NCBI GenBank assembly: GCA_944326265.1
Contig: CALVDE010000018.1
Coordinates: 1-64,000, forward strand
DNA from: an uncultured Bacteroidales bacterium
Lineage (GTDB): Bacteria > Bacteroidota > Bacteroidia > Bacteroidales > UBA932
Length of the DNA: 64,000 nt
Direction of reading: 5' to 3'
Positions within the stretch are counted from its first letter, which is position 1; every line of letters begins with the position of its first letter. A program made the translations under genes and the position numbers. Positions 33,664-42,973 of this stretch are shown piece after piece. Under the pieces are notes generated by a model, which saw nothing but the letters and a program-made list of their open reading frames with translations, ran no database searches and had not been told where the DNA came from.

Positions 33664-34914
33664 ATGGGGCTGAGAAGAGTTGCGGTTACGGGACTCGGGA
33701 CTGTCAACCCTCTGGGAAAGAATGTACAGGAGTATTTTTCCAGTCTGGATGAGGGTAAGAGCGGTGCGAGTCTCATAACGGCATTCGACACTTCTCGTTT
33801 CAAGACCAGATTTGCATGCACGGTTAACGATTTCAATCCGTCCGATTACGGCATAGAACGCAAGGAACTCAGGAGGATTGACCGTTTCGCCCAGTTCGCT
33901 ATGGTCGCCGCAGATCAGGCTGTCACGGACAGCGGACTCGATCTCGGCAAGATAGACCTTGACAGAGCGGGGGTGATCCTGGGATCCGGCATAGGAGGCA
34001 TACAGAGCCTCACGGATGAGATAATGGGTTATTGCAGTGGAGGATGTATTCCACGCTTTAGCCCATTTCTTATTACCAAGATGATATCGGACATGGCCCC
34101 CGGTCTGATATCCATCAAGTACGGTCTGGCGGGGCCCAACTACACCACTACGTCGGCATGTGCGTCTTCTTCGCATGCTATGGGGGACGCTCTCAATCTG
34201 ATTCGTCTCGGCAAGGCCGACGTGATACTGACAGGAGGAGCCGAGGCTCCTGTCTCGGAACCGGCCATAGGCGGTTTCGATTCTTCCAAGGCATTGTCCA
34301 CCAATAATGACGAGTATATGACCGCATCGCGTCCGTTCGATGCTACCCGTGACGGCTTCGTCATGGGCGAGGGGGCGGCGGTGCTTGTTTTCGAGGAGAT
34401 GGAGCATGCGCTGAGGCGCGGAGCGAGAATCTATGCCGAGGTGGCCGGAGCCGGTATGAGCGCGGATGCCTATCATATCACCGCTCCTCATCCGGAAGGC
34501 CGGGGTGCTTCCAGGGTCATGCAGCTTGCTCTTGAGGATGCCGGTATATCTCCGGAAGAGGTGGATTATATCAATGTGCACGGCACCTCTACGCCGCTCG
34601 GCGATGTTGCTGAGCTCAGGGCCGTCAAGGCTCTTTTCGGGGAACACGCATACCGTCTGAGCATCAGTTCGACGAAATCCATGCACGGGCATCTGCTCGG
34701 AGCGGCCGGGGCAGTGGAGGCACTGGCCTGCATCCATGCGATATGCTCGTCAGTCGTGCCCCCTACCATCAATTTCCGTCATGAGGATCCGGAGATAGAC
34801 TACAGGCTGGACCTTACTCTCAATCAGGCCCGCAGGAGGGACATAAGAGTGGCCATCAGCAATACTTTCGGATTCGGCGGGCACAATTCGTGCGTGGTGT
34901 TCCGCGCTTTGTAG
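33664..34914 (+). CDS. fabF: Beta-ketoacyl-ACP synthase II
   Basis: This ~416-aa condensing enzyme extends acyl-ACP. The catalytic triad is Cys166 (TSACASSSHAMGDA), His306 (VHGTSTPLGD) and His341 (KSMHGHLLGAAGAVE). FGFGGHN near the C-terminus is also typical. ATG 33664 (MGLRRVAVTGLG) is preferred over TTG 33658. It follows acpP directly, the common acpP-fabF pair. Confidence 0.97.
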   Translation: MGLRRVAVTGLGTVNPLGKNVQEYFSSLDEGKSGASLITAFDTSRFKTRFACTVNDFNPSDYGIERKELRRIDRFAQFAMVAADQAVTDSGLDLGKIDLDRAGVILGSGIGGIQSLTDEIMGYCSGGCIPRFSPFLITKMISDMAPGLISIKYGLAGPNYTTTSACASSSHAMGDALNLIRLGKADVILTGGAEAPVSEPAIGGFDSSKALSTNNDEYMTASRPFDATRDGFVMGEGAAVLVFEEMEHALRRGARIYAEVAGAGMSADAYHITAPHPEGRGASRVMQLALEDAGISPEEVDYINVHGTSTPLGDVAELRAVKALFGEHAYRLSISSTKSMHGHLLGAAGAVEALACIHAICSSVVPPTINFRHEDPEIDYRLDLTLNQARRRDIRVAISNTFGFGGHNSCVVFRAL

Positions 34915-34931
34915 CAGTCTCTGCTCCGCTT

Positions 34932-36302
34932 TTATTCCATCAGTCCGTATGTAACAGTGAGCGTGGGCCGTCTTTCGGCAGCCGGTCCGTTGAGGATGAT
35001 TTTGTTGTAGTTGTAGTTGTCGAATTCGTAGACGATGTCGCCCAGTAGGTTGGTCTTGTATGTGATCGGTGCTATCCACAGGTCGTAGGAGGAGTCTATC
35101 TCATCCGGCTGAAGTTTCATGAGCTCCTGCAGATAGGCAGTGATGTCCAGGCTGTACTGCCTAAGGGACCTGTTGATGCTGCCTATGTTCGTGCTTGCGG
35201 TGACTTCCGGCAGCGGTGTCAGATAAAGCGAGGAGTCTGCGGCCCACGGGGTACGTGTGAAGGCATAGATCGCAAGCGGATGCTCCTTCTCGAAACGGTC
35301 ATAGTCCTCTTCATCGCTTTCCGGATAGGGGAAGACCATCTCGGCCCTGGAGATGATGACCGTCTTGTCTTCCAGTCCGTCTTCGGATATCCAGTGTTCC
35401 ATGGTCTCCCTGATCCATGCGGCCTCTATGTGGGGCTTGATGCCCGAGAGCCCTTCCAGATACAGCTCCTCTCCGGGGTCGCTGCTTTCCAGTCCCGACG
35501 AACCGGTGGTGTAGAAATTGAATGCGGCACTGTAGCCGAATGCGAAGGATTCGGTGGTGTCAAGCCCGCTGATTCCCCGGTCGGGGTCATTGAGGGTGTA
35601 GTTGATGTTGATGGTGGAGTTGCCCAGGTCCAGGTAGTTGAGCCTTCCTCCCGGGGCGGTGCTGATCTGCGGTTCGGCCTCGATGTAGACCCCGGGAATT
35701 TTTTCCAGGAAGAGATCGGTGTCCGCGTATTCCTCGGGTGTAACGGACAGAAGTCTTCTGGCGAACTCTTCCTTGAGCTCGATGCGGAGCTCTCCCTGTC
35801 CGTAGATTACCGGGTCGCTCGTGGTAATCGGCTCCGGGCCGTACATGGATGGAGTCAGGGAACTGCAGAACACCGCGTTGGTGTCAATCCTTTCTGTGAG
35901 ACTGTAGATCTTGATCCGCTGGTGGATGCCTTCCTGGCTGTTGTCCAGATAGTATGTGGAATCCACGGAGAGGGATATGTAGGCGGAGGTGATGACCGGA
36001 TCGGTGCCGAAGTCGGTGGAGTCGGAGTAAGGCAGGATGTATGAGGCGGCGTTGGATGTCATCGTGCCGAACACGGGATCGGTCATGTTGCCGATGAGCA
36101 TACTGAAATTGTTGGCGGCCTGTGTCGAGTCGCTGGTCCGGTTGGTGACTTCCAGATCAAAGGTCTTTATACCTACGCTGAGTATGGATTCTTCGGGGAG
36201 CAGTCCCTCACCCATGGTCCTGTCGTTCTCGATGCAGGATGTGACTGCCGGAATCATGATGAGCGCCGCTGCTGCTGCGGCCAAGGTCTTGCTAAATGGC
36301 AT
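34932..36302 (-). CDS. DUF4270 lipoprotein
   Basis: This 456-aa protein has a signal peptide with lipobox AVTSCIEN (Cys23). The mature protein matches the Bacteroidetes DUF4270 pattern: GEGLLPEESILSVGIKTFDLEV, then SMLIGNMTDPVFGTMTSNAASYILPY, and a C-terminus with Y-x-L-x-I-x-x-Y segments and RRPTLTVTYG. The function of the family is unknown. It overlaps the upstream glycogen/starch synthase gene by 11 bp on the same strand; this pairing is recurrent in Bacteroidetes to my knowledge. Confidence 0.88.
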   Translation of the reverse strand: MPFSKTLAAAAAALIMIPAVTSCIENDRTMGEGLLPEESILSVGIKTFDLEVTNRTSDSTQAANNFSMLIGNMTDPVFGTMTSNAASYILPYSDSTDFGTDPVITSAYISLSVDSTYYLDNSQEGIHQRIKIYSLTERIDTNAVFCSSLTPSMYGPEPITTSDPVIYGQGELRIELKEEFARRLLSVTPEEYADTDLFLEKIPGVYIEAEPQISTAPGGRLNYLDLGNSTININYTLNDPDRGISGLDTTESFAFGYSAAFNFYTTGSSGLESSDPGEELYLEGLSGIKPHIEAAWIRETMEHWISEDGLEDKTVIISRAEMVFPYPESDEEDYDRFEKEHPLAIYAFTRTPWAADSSLYLTPLPEVTASTNIGSINRSLRQYSLDITAYLQELMKLQPDEIDSSYDLWIAPITYKTNLLGDIVYEFDNYNYNKIILNGPAAERRPTLTVTYGLME

Positions 36303-37125
36303 CTTCTCCCAGTAATTTGTCGTAAAATTCGTTGTACTTCCGTATGTAGGTGCCTTCAGGGTGATCGATGGGAATGTACGGGAGGACCGGTATGTTCTTC
36401 TTGGAAAGGAACTCAGTTATATCCGGTGCCGTCTCTTCCGAACCGATGATGACTGCATCTGCATACTGGATAGCGAGTTTTGCAAGATTTATGCCATCGG
36501 GTGCCTTCAGCGCGTCCAGGTCCTTGGCCTTGATGCCGGGGACGGGGATCTTGCTTTTCATTCCGGGAGAGAATGACTTGTCTACATGTTCATTGTAAAG
36601 GGATAGAACGATTTTGGTGTCCGAGAATATGGGGTCGTTCTTGTAGGCTTTCTTGAGATACAGCGGGACCAGGTGCGATATCCATCCGCTGCAGTGCAGG
36701 ATGTCCGGTTTCCACCTGAGCTTCTTGACGGTCTCCAGTATGCCCCTTGCGAAGAAGATGGCTCTCTCGTCGTTGTCCTCCAGGAAGTTGCCTTCGGCAT
36801 CCTCGTATATGAATTTCTTATGGAAATAGTCGTCGTTGTCGATGAAGTACACCTGCATCCTCGCCGAGGAGATGGAAGCCACCTTGATGACGAGCGGACG
36901 GTCGATGTCGTTGATGACCATGTTCATCCCGGAGAGCCTGATCACTTCATGCAGCTGGTTGCGCCGTTCGTTGATGCAGCCGTACCGGGGCATGAATGTG
37001 CGTATTTCCTTGCCGAGCTCCTGTATTCCTTGTGGAAGATACCTGCCGGCCAGAGAGACAGTGCTCTCGGGCAGATAGGGGTAAATCTCGGAATTGACAA
37101 ATAAAACTCTTTTGGGATCTTTCAT
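36292..37125 (-). CDS. Glycogen/starch synthase N-terminal (GT5) domain protein
   Basis: This 277-aa protein corresponds to the N-terminal Rossmann half of GT5 glycogen synthases: RVLFVNSEIYPYLPESTVSLAGRYLPQGIQELGKEIRTFMPRYG, then KPDILHCSGWISHLVPLYLK and IIGSEE. The usual KTGGLGD ADP-glucose motif is absent (PESTVSLAG stands in its place), and the C-terminal GT-B half is missing. The gene is intact and the length is shared with similar Bacteroidetes proteins, so it is not a fragment. Catalytic activity is doubtful; a regulatory or partner role is possible. Confidence 0.82.
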   Translation of the reverse strand: MKDPKRVLFVNSEIYPYLPESTVSLAGRYLPQGIQELGKEIRTFMPRYGCINERRNQLHEVIRLSGMNMVINDIDRPLVIKVASISSARMQVYFIDNDDYFHKKFIYEDAEGNFLEDNDERAIFFARGILETVKKLRWKPDILHCSGWISHLVPLYLKKAYKNDPIFSDTKIVLSLYNEHVDKSFSPGMKSKIPVPGIKAKDLDALKAPDGINLAKLAIQYADAVIIGSEETAPDITEFLSKKNIPVLPYIPIDHPEGTYIRKYNEFYDKLLGEDAI

Positions 37126-37142
37126 CTCAGATACATTTTTTG

Positions 37143-37150
37143 CAAATATA
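37143..37150 (-). promoter_or_regulatory. Probable -7 element for the starch-synthase-like/DUF4270 operon
   Basis: The complement reads TATATTTG, a match to TAnnTTTG, 18 bp upstream of the start codon. No clear -33 TTTG is seen. Confidence 0.45.
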
Positions 37151-37184
37151 ATAATAAAAAGTCTAAGATAATTATCTTTTTATT

Positions 37185-37192
37185 TATCTTTG
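37185..37192 (+). promoter_or_regulatory. Probable -7 element for the ftsX operon
   Basis: TATCTTTG matches TAnnTTTG, 24 bp upstream of ATG 37216. No clear -33 element is seen. It diverges from the element at 37143-37150. Confidence 0.45.
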
Positions 37193-37215
37193 AGGGATTT
37201 ATCTAATGCGCACGA

Positions 37216-38088
37216 ATGGCCGCTAACAAAAGTAAGCAACTGAGAGGGGGGCAGTTACGCCCTTATTTCCTGTCCGTGATGAGTATCAGTCTGATACTTT
37301 TCATGGTGGGCATGACCGGTGTGCTGGTGGTCAATGCCGGAGCTGTGGCCAACCGCTTCAAGGAGAGCATAACGGTGTCGGCGGTGCTCAATGTGGAGGC
37401 GGATGAGGCTGACGCTTCGGAACTTGCGGAGAGCATTGAGGGCGGGGAGTACGTCAGGGACGTGCGTATCATCACCAAGGAAGAGGGTGTGGACGAGATG
37501 AAGCGGATCCTGGGGGACGATTTCATGGATGTCTTCGAGGTCAATCCGATTCCGGTCTCAGTGGAGATACAGGTCGCCGCCGGCTACATCTCCACCGACA
37601 GTCTGCGGATGATAGAGGATGAGCTGTACGGCTTTCCGGTAGTCGAGGATGTGGTGTACCAGCAGTCTCTGGTCGAGCTGCTGAATGCCAATATTGAGAG
37701 GATCGGAGTGGTCTGCGGTATCTTCGTCGTCCTGCTTCTGTTCATATCCGTGGTGCTTATCAACAATATGGTGCGGCTCAACGTCTATCTGCGCAACGAG
37801 GAGATAGTGGTCAAGCGTCTCACCGGAGCAACAAGGGGCTTTATCGCCCGCCCTTTCGTGTCCCTGGCATTTTTCCAGGGCCTGATTGCCGGCTGTGTGG
37901 CCGATGTCCTGATACTCTGCTCGCTGTACCTGGTGCGCAATGAGTTCTACCAGCTGTTCGCCCTGTTCGATGTCCGCCTCCTGGGAGCGGTCCTGCTGGC
38001 CGTGATAGCCCTGGGCATCATGATATGCATCTTCTCGACATCGTTCAGTGTAAGGAATCTGATACCAAGAAAATATACAACTAAGTAA
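37216..38088 (+). CDS. ftsX: Cell division protein FtsX
   Basis: This 290-aa membrane protein partners with the FtsE ATPase and activates peptidoglycan hydrolases during division. It has one N-terminal helix (LRPYFLSVMSISLILFMVGMTGVLVVNAG region), a periplasmic domain (~50-165, ITKEEGVDEMKRILGDDF) and three C-terminal helices with the FtsX motif RNEEIVVKRLTGATRGFIARPF. ftsE is not adjacent. DUF3098 and uppP follow in the arrangement common in Bacteroidetes. Confidence 0.94.
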   Translation: MAANKSKQLRGGQLRPYFLSVMSISLILFMVGMTGVLVVNAGAVANRFKESITVSAVLNVEADEADASELAESIEGGEYVRDVRIITKEEGVDEMKRILGDDFMDVFEVNPIPVSVEIQVAAGYISTDSLRMIEDELYGFPVVEDVVYQQSLVELLNANIERIGVVCGIFVVLLLFISVVLINNMVRLNVYLRNEEIVVKRLTGATRGFIARPFVSLAFFQGLIAGCVADVLILCSLYLVRNEFYQLFALFDVRLLGAVLLAVIALGIMICIFSTSFSVRNLIPRKYTTK

Positions 38089-38095
38089 TATAGAA

Positions 38096-38338
38096 ATGGA
38101 TAAATTCGCAATCCCCAAGGAAAATATCGTGTATCTGATAGCCGGTCTGGGCTTGATGATCCTGGGCTATCTGCTGCTGCTGGGCGGCGGAGCCGACTCC
38201 CCGGAGGTGTTCAACTACGCGCTTTTCAGCTTTACAAGGATGTACGTCGCCCCTCTGCTGATACTTGCAGGTTTCGCAGTGGAGACCGTCGTGCTTCTCA
38301 TGAGGAGGCCGATCAGACTTTTCAAACGTAAGCAGTGA
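38096..38338 (+). CDS. DUF3098 small membrane protein
   Basis: This 80-aa protein has two transmembrane helices (about 10-30, [20 protein letters not shown]; about 43-65, [20 protein letters not shown]), with a basic tail. It belongs to DUF3098, whose members sit between ftsX and uppP in Bacteroidetes. Function is unknown. Its stop overlaps the GTG start of uppP. Confidence 0.9.
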   Translation: MDKFAIPKENIVYLIAGLGLMILGYLLLLGGGADSPEVFNYALFSFTRMYVAPLLILAGFAVETVVLLMRRPIRLFKRKQ

Positions 38339-39180
38339 CGGAGATGGAGTGGTTTCAAGCAGTAGTCCTCGGACTCATTCAGGGCCTTACGGAATTCCTG
38401 CCTGTCAGCAGCAGCGGTCATCTGACCATATTCAAGGCCATATTCGGAATCGAGGCGGACAATCTCAGCTTCGAGGTCGCCGTCCATGCCGCGACAGTGC
38501 TCAGTACCATCGTGGCTTTCCGCAAGGAGATATGGGACATCATCAGGGGGGTATTCAAGTTCAGCTACAACTCCCAGACGCAGTACTTCCTGAAGATATG
38601 TGTGTCCATGATCCCGGTCGCCGTGGTGGGTTTCTTCTTCAAGGACCAGGTGGAGGCGATTTTCGGAGCCGGTCTTGTGATCGTGGGCTGTATGCTGCTT
38701 CTTACAGCGCTGCTCCTCTTCCTTTCGGAGACTCTTTCCAACCGGCAGGCCGCCAAGGCACTGAAGGAAGGACGTGAGCCCGGGAAGGAGGTAGGTTACA
38801 AGGAGGCATTTATTATAGGTCTGTCGCAGGCTCTGGCCGTGCTGCCCGGTCTGTCACGCTCGGGCACCACTATCTCCACCGGTCTGATGCTGGGTGTCAG
38901 GAAGAGCTCGATGGCGCAGTTCTCATTCCTGATGGTGCTGGTGCCAATTCTCGGAGAGGCGTTCCTGCAGCTTGTGGGCGGGGATTTCTCAGCATCGTCA
39001 TCAGGCATATCGTCTCTGTCGCTTGTCCTCGGGACACTTACGGCATTTGTCTCGGGCTACGTGGCCTGCCGCTGGATGATCCGCATCGTGCAGAAGGCCC
39101 GTCTGCGTTATTTCTCAATATATTGTTGTGCGGCAGCTTTGTTCTGCTTTATATTCGAGGCGGTCAGCAAGTCCGCTTAA
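38335..39180 (+). CDS. uppP: Undecaprenyl-diphosphatase
   Basis: This 281-aa polytopic BacA/UppP-family enzyme recycles the lipid carrier for peptidoglycan and other surface glycans. It has both family signatures: [17 protein letters not shown] near the N-terminus and [16 protein letters not shown] in the second half. GTG 38335 overlaps the upstream stop (GTGA); ATG 38344 is an alternative start three codons in. Confidence 0.96.
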   Translation: MTEMEWFQAVVLGLIQGLTEFLPVSSSGHLTIFKAIFGIEADNLSFEVAVHAATVLSTIVAFRKEIWDIIRGVFKFSYNSQTQYFLKICVSMIPVAVVGFFFKDQVEAIFGAGLVIVGCMLLLTALLLFLSETLSNRQAAKALKEGREPGKEVGYKEAFIIGLSQALAVLPGLSRSGTTISTGLMLGVRKSSMAQFSFLMVLVPILGEAFLQLVGGDFSASSSGISSLSLVLGTLTAFVSGYVACRWMIRIVQKARLRYFSIYCCAAALFCFIFEAVSKSA

Positions 39181-39183
39181 TCT

Positions 39184-39978
39184 ATGGCAGGAGGACCTAA
39201 ATATTATTTCGTGTCGGATGTCCATCTCGGGGCCGCGTTCTGCGATAACCGGGAGCTGGAGAGAAGGTTTGTCTCGTTTATCGACAAGGTGAGGGAGGAG
39301 AAGGCGGCTGCGCTGTATCTTCTCGGTGACATATTCGATTTCTGGTATGAGTACCGCTATGTGATTCCGCGCGGTCACACCCGTGCCCTGGGTGCCCTGG
39401 CCAGGCTTTGCGACAGCGGGACCAAGGTCTATTTCTTCAGGGGCAACCACGATGTGTGGGTCTATGACTATTTTGAGAAAGAGATAGGCATGACCGTGCT
39501 GAAGCAGCCCCATGTGAGGGAGATAGGCGGAAAGATGTTCTGTATCGGGCACGGTGACGGTCTCGGAAAGACGGACAGGGCGTTCCGCTTCATCAGGTGG
39601 GCTTTCTACAACCGTACTCTTCAGGTGCTATTCAGTTCCCTGCATCCGCGCTGGGCTTTCGGGCTGGGCTATGCTTGGGCAAGACATTCCAGAAAGGTCA
39701 AGAACGATCCGGAGAGGGCGTACCGTTATATGTTCAGCGGAAAGCGTGAGCCTCTGTATTATTATGCGGACGGTTTCGGCAGTCTCTACCGTGTCGGGCA
39801 CGATGACTGCGGCATAGACTATTATATCTTCGGCCACTATCATACGCCGGGGCGGGTGACTGTCCCTTCGGGTGGCGAGCTGATTATCCTGAGCTGCTGG
39901 GTGGACGGCGGAGATTATGCCGTATATCAGGACGGGCAGCTGGAAATCATTTCTGCGGCACGTCAAGATAGGATCTGA
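39184..39978 (+). CDS. lpxH: UDP-2,3-diacylglucosamine diphosphatase (LpxH-type)
   Basis: This 264-aa calcineurin-like metallophosphoesterase of lipid A synthesis has the metal-binding motifs in order: FVSDVHLGAAF, LLGDIFDFWYEY, FRGNHDVWV, IGHGDGLG and YIFGHYHTPG. It starts 3 bp after uppP and likely belongs to the ftsX-DUF3098-uppP operon. It overlaps the convergent DUF4294 gene by 32 bp. Confidence 0.92.
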   Translation: MAGGPKYYFVSDVHLGAAFCDNRELERRFVSFIDKVREEKAAALYLLGDIFDFWYEYRYVIPRGHTRALGALARLCDSGTKVYFFRGNHDVWVYDYFEKEIGMTVLKQPHVREIGGKMFCIGHGDGLGKTDRAFRFIRWAFYNRTLQVLFSSLHPRWAFGLGYAWARHSRKVKNDPERAYRYMFSGKREPLYYYADGFGSLYRVGHDDCGIDYYIFGHYHTPGRVTVPSGGELIILSCWVDGGDYAVYQDGQLEIISAARQDRI

Positions 39979-40615
39979 CGACAGGCTCCGGAGGATTTTT
40001 CCCGAAGATTGATCTGTACAGTGCGTTGAATTCCCCCTTTGAATACAGTTCCACAAGCTGTTCTGTCTGCTTGTCGTCTCCTTGCGGATCATAGGGCTTT
40101 TTCATGTCCGAGCCGAAAAGCCTGGCGATGCCTTGCCAGAATCCGGCGGCGGCCCTGCCCTTGTAATCACGGATGATCTCATAGGGGGTGATCCCCGTCT
40201 GTCTGTCAATGAGGCGCAGCAGCAGTTTCCCCTGGCTTACGGTCAGGTTCCGGAGCGGCTTCTCGAACGTGTCGAACAGCTCGTCCTGGAGAATGTTGAT
40301 GTACCGGTTCTTCTGCCGTCGGTTGAATCCGCTCCGGGCTATGGTCGAGTCGGCTTCCCGGAGCTTCTCTTCGGCCAGCAGCGCGTAAGGATATGCCTTG
40401 GCGAAATTATGTACCAGCCGGTAGTACTTGCGCCATTCTTTCCCCTTGCGGCGGGCCACCTTGTACACCGGATCGAGATGGTCTATGTAGACAGTATCTC
40501 CGTTTCTGTCCACGATGAACTCCATAAACATATCATCCCTGTCCTGAGCCGCGAGCCCATGGACAGAGATGACAGTCGCTGTGAGTATCAGCAATATGAG
40601 TGCGGTCCGCCTCAC
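39947..40615 (-). CDS. DUF4294 secreted protein
   Basis: This 222-aa protein has a signal peptide (ALILLILTATVISVHGLAA, cleaved near AQDRDD). The conserved region MEFIVDRNGDTVYIDHLDPVYKVARRKGKEWRKYYRLVHNFAKAYPYALLAEEKL is typical of DUF4294, a Bacteroidetes family of unknown function. It is downstream of the NagB/PIG-L gene on the same strand (12-bp gap) and converges on lpxH with a 32-bp overlap. Confidence 0.88.
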   Translation of the reverse strand: MRRTALILLILTATVISVHGLAAQDRDDMFMEFIVDRNGDTVYIDHLDPVYKVARRKGKEWRKYYRLVHNFAKAYPYALLAEEKLREADSTIARSGFNRRQKNRYINILQDELFDTFEKPLRNLTVSQGKLLLRLIDRQTGITPYEIIRDYKGRAAAGFWQGIARLFGSDMKKPYDPQGDDKQTEQLVELYSKGEFNALYRSIFGKNPPEPVVRSYLDVPQK

Positions 40616-40627
40616 CTTGCCTGCGGG

Positions 40628-42943
40628 TTACATGCTGGTCATCGACTTCTGCAGCTCGCGTGCGGACTGGAGGAACTCCTCGACGCTCATCTCCTTGAAG
40701 AAGAGCAGTCCGTGTGTGGTCCTGAGTCTCGGGCTGGGGTTCTGGTAGAAGAACGGCTTGCCGAGTACGCGCTGCACCTTGGCCAATTGGTCCACCCAGA
40801 TGATCTTGGCCAGGTCGCTGAACTTGCCGTCGAGCATGTAGCTCGGGAAGTCGGCGTGTACCTGTGAGGCGTAGCAGTTGCAGAATGCGTTGTCGAAGAC
40901 GCTCATGGCGTTGAGCGATACGGGCACGATGTGGGTGGCCTCGGAAGGCAGGAAGCGGTACCATACGTTGCGGTAGCCCCAGATCTTGAGGTTGCTCAGG
41001 TCGGTCTCCTTGCCCCACTCGCGGATGGCTTCGGCGATGGCCTGGAGCACCTTGTAGTGGGTGTCGGGACCGCTGCCCTCGGGGTCGAAGGCGATGCTGA
41101 TCACGGTAGGCCTGATGGTGCGCAGCTCCTCCAGAATGGGGGCCACGTCACGCTCGCGGTTGGGCTGCTCGGTGAAGATGTCACCGGTGTAGAAGCCCAG
41201 GCGGAGGTGATGCACGTTCTCGTTCTTGATGCCGAAGAAGCCCCATACCAGCTCTTCCTCGAACTCGCGGATCATGCCCTTGAGCAGGCGGATGTCGGCG
41301 GACATCTTCTGACCGTCATAGCTGTGCCGGGTCTCGTCGATCACGTCGAGAATCTTGGCGCGCAGTTCCTCTTTGTTCTTCACACCGTAGATCTCAATGA
41401 AGTCGCGTACCAGACGGTGAGAGCGTCCTCTCTTGCGCTCCTCCTCATTGCCGGAGGCGACGTTGATCAGGGAGTGGTAGATGTCTTTCTCGCGTTTCTC
41501 CTTCCAGCCTTCGGTGAAGAAGTCGGGGTAGTCCGTCATCTGGATTCTTCCTGCGTCGAGGAAGCCGACGGTCTCGTTCAGGGCGTCGATAAGGAAGTGG
41601 TTGGTCACGGCGTTGAAGCCGGAGGTCATGATGGAGAAATGCGAGTCGTTGGTCTCGTTGCGGGACACCCTGTGGATGTGGGGAAGCAGGCCGAGGAGGA
41701 TGTCGTCGTGGTGGGGACCGGTGTAGTAGAAGGTCTGGTTGCTCCAGGTGGATGTGCCGCGGGCAATCTTGCGGGTCATCGAGTCGATGACGCTCTGGAC
41801 CGTGTTCTCGCTCAGGTCGGGAATCATGCTGCAGTACTCATCGGCCTTGAGGTCCTCGAGGGTAATCTTGTCGCCGTATTTGTTGATGCGGTTGCAGCAG
41901 TCGAGCACGGCGCGGTCGGTCTTCTCCTGTGACCAGGGGGTGTCGGTATAATAATGGTATATGGATTCATGCAGCATTGACGCGGCTCCTGTGGTGAGGT
42001 AGAAGCGGGCGTTGGGCAGCCGGGAGAGGACCGATGCGGGGTAGAGGTTGCAGGGAGTCTTTTCCAGTGCGTCGGCTACGACGGGAGCCTTTGCCTCGCC
42101 TGCGGCGAAGATGATGGCCACGGCCTCGGGGTCATGGGTGATGGTGTCCAAGCCGATGGTGATGACGGGCTTGATGCGGGAGATCTCGATGCCTCCGAGG
42201 TCGCTCGCAGCGGCTGCCTGGGTCTCGTAGTTGGTGTGGGTCAGGCGGGTGGTGGAGTGGGGATCGCTGCCGCGGACGTTGAATGCTATGTGTCCGTCGG
42301 GGCCTATGCCTCCGAGGAAGAATCCGATGCCGCCCATGTCCCTGACTTTCTGATCGTAGTCCGCGCACCAGTTGTCAATCATGAAGATGGACTTCTGCTG
42401 CATCTCCTCTGTGACGGATCTGGCGTTGCGGTAGCGCAGGCTCAGGTCTATCACTCCGTCGGGGAACACCTCCGTGAAGTGCTTGCCGTCCACGAGGGGA
42501 ATCTGCTCGCAGTTGATGAATATGCCTTTCGATGCGTCCAGGCCGAAGTCCTCGACGTAGTATTTCTGTACGTAGTTGTAGAAACTGTTGTGCTGTCTGG
42601 GGTCTATGGGGTAGAACTCGTCTATCTGTACGAAATGCAGTCCCCTGAGATCAGGCTTCCTGCTGACGAGCAGACCGCTTTCCTCGCGTGTCGCCGCACC
42701 CTCCCTGGTGTCCCACTCCGCCAGGACTTTCCTGACCCAGGCGATGAAATACTCCGGTGTCTTGCCGGTAGGAAGGCTGATGACCCCTTCGGGGTGCTCT
42801 GCCGCCCATTCCAGGAATCTGAATGCAGTCAGTTTTCCCAGCTTCGGGAAATTCTCGACTGTGATGTATGGGATGTTGGAAGGGAATCTGTGTGTGGTAC
42901 GGCCCATATAGGCTTTCTCGACATTTGTGAAATCAGTACTCAT
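40628..42943 (-). CDS. Glucosamine-6-phosphate deaminase-like / PIG-L deacetylase-like fusion
   Basis: This 771-aa two-domain protein has, at residues ~30-340, the NagB/6-phosphogluconolactonase fold (ISLPTGKTPEYFIAWV, QIDEFYPIDPRQHNSFYNYVQ, GGIGPDGHIAFNVRGS, ITIGLDTI). In E. coli NagB the segment GHIAFNEP supplies a catalytic Glu; here it reads GHIAFNVR. A similar change is, as far as I recall, usual in this fusion family. Residues ~400-640 are PIG-L/LmbE-like, with the zinc motif PHHDD in FYYTGPHHDDILLGL and HFSIMTSGFNAVTNHF. It may act in amino-sugar turnover; the exact substrate is not shown by sequence. A promoter lies just upstream. Confidence 0.9.
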   Translation of the reverse strand: MSTDFTNVEKAYMGRTTHRFPSNIPYITVENFPKLGKLTAFRFLEWAAEHPEGVISLPTGKTPEYFIAWVRKVLAEWDTREGAATREESGLLVSRKPDLRGLHFVQIDEFYPIDPRQHNSFYNYVQKYYVEDFGLDASKGIFINCEQIPLVDGKHFTEVFPDGVIDLSLRYRNARSVTEEMQQKSIFMIDNWCADYDQKVRDMGGIGFFLGGIGPDGHIAFNVRGSDPHSTTRLTHTNYETQAAAASDLGGIEISRIKPVITIGLDTITHDPEAVAIIFAAGEAKAPVVADALEKTPCNLYPASVLSRLPNARFYLTTGAASMLHESIYHYYTDTPWSQEKTDRAVLDCCNRINKYGDKITLEDLKADEYCSMIPDLSENTVQSVIDSMTRKIARGTSTWSNQTFYYTGPHHDDILLGLLPHIHRVSRNETNDSHFSIMTSGFNAVTNHFLIDALNETVGFLDAGRIQMTDYPDFFTEGWKEKREKDIYHSLINVASGNEEERKRGRSHRLVRDFIEIYGVKNKEELRAKILDVIDETRHSYDGQKMSADIRLLKGMIREFEEELVWGFFGIKNENVHHLRLGFYTGDIFTEQPNRERDVAPILEELRTIRPTVISIAFDPEGSGPDTHYKVLQAIAEAIREWGKETDLSNLKIWGYRNVWYRFLPSEATHIVPVSLNAMSVFDNAFCNCYASQVHADFPSYMLDGKFSDLAKIIWVDQLAKVQRVLGKPFFYQNPSPRLRTTHGLLFFKEMSVEEFLQSARELQKSMTSM

Positions 42944-42965
42944 AACAATGACATTTTTGCTGTCA

Positions 42966-42973
42966 CAAAATTA
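42966..42973 (-). promoter_or_regulatory. Probable promoter -7 element of the NagB/PIG-L gene
   Basis: The complement reads TAATTTTG, matching TAnnTTTG, about 23 bp upstream of the start codon. A clear -33 TTTG at standard distance is not evident. The rest of the 42944-43175 gap is AT-rich and carries no gene. Confidence 0.45.

Noticed and set aside
33517-34737. A 406-codon minus-strand reading frame across acpP and fabF
   Set aside because: Both plus-strand genes are unmistakable, and the antisense product has no recognisable features.
36292-37125. Interpretation as a truncated pseudogene of glycogen synthase
   Set aside because: The frame is intact, has its own promoter-like element, and half-length proteins of this kind recur in Bacteroidetes beside DUF4270 genes.
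40931-41932. A 333-codon plus-strand frame rich in Val, Gly and Ala inside the NagB/PIG-L gene
   Set aside because: It is antisense to conserved catalytic segments of the fusion protein and shows no family pattern.
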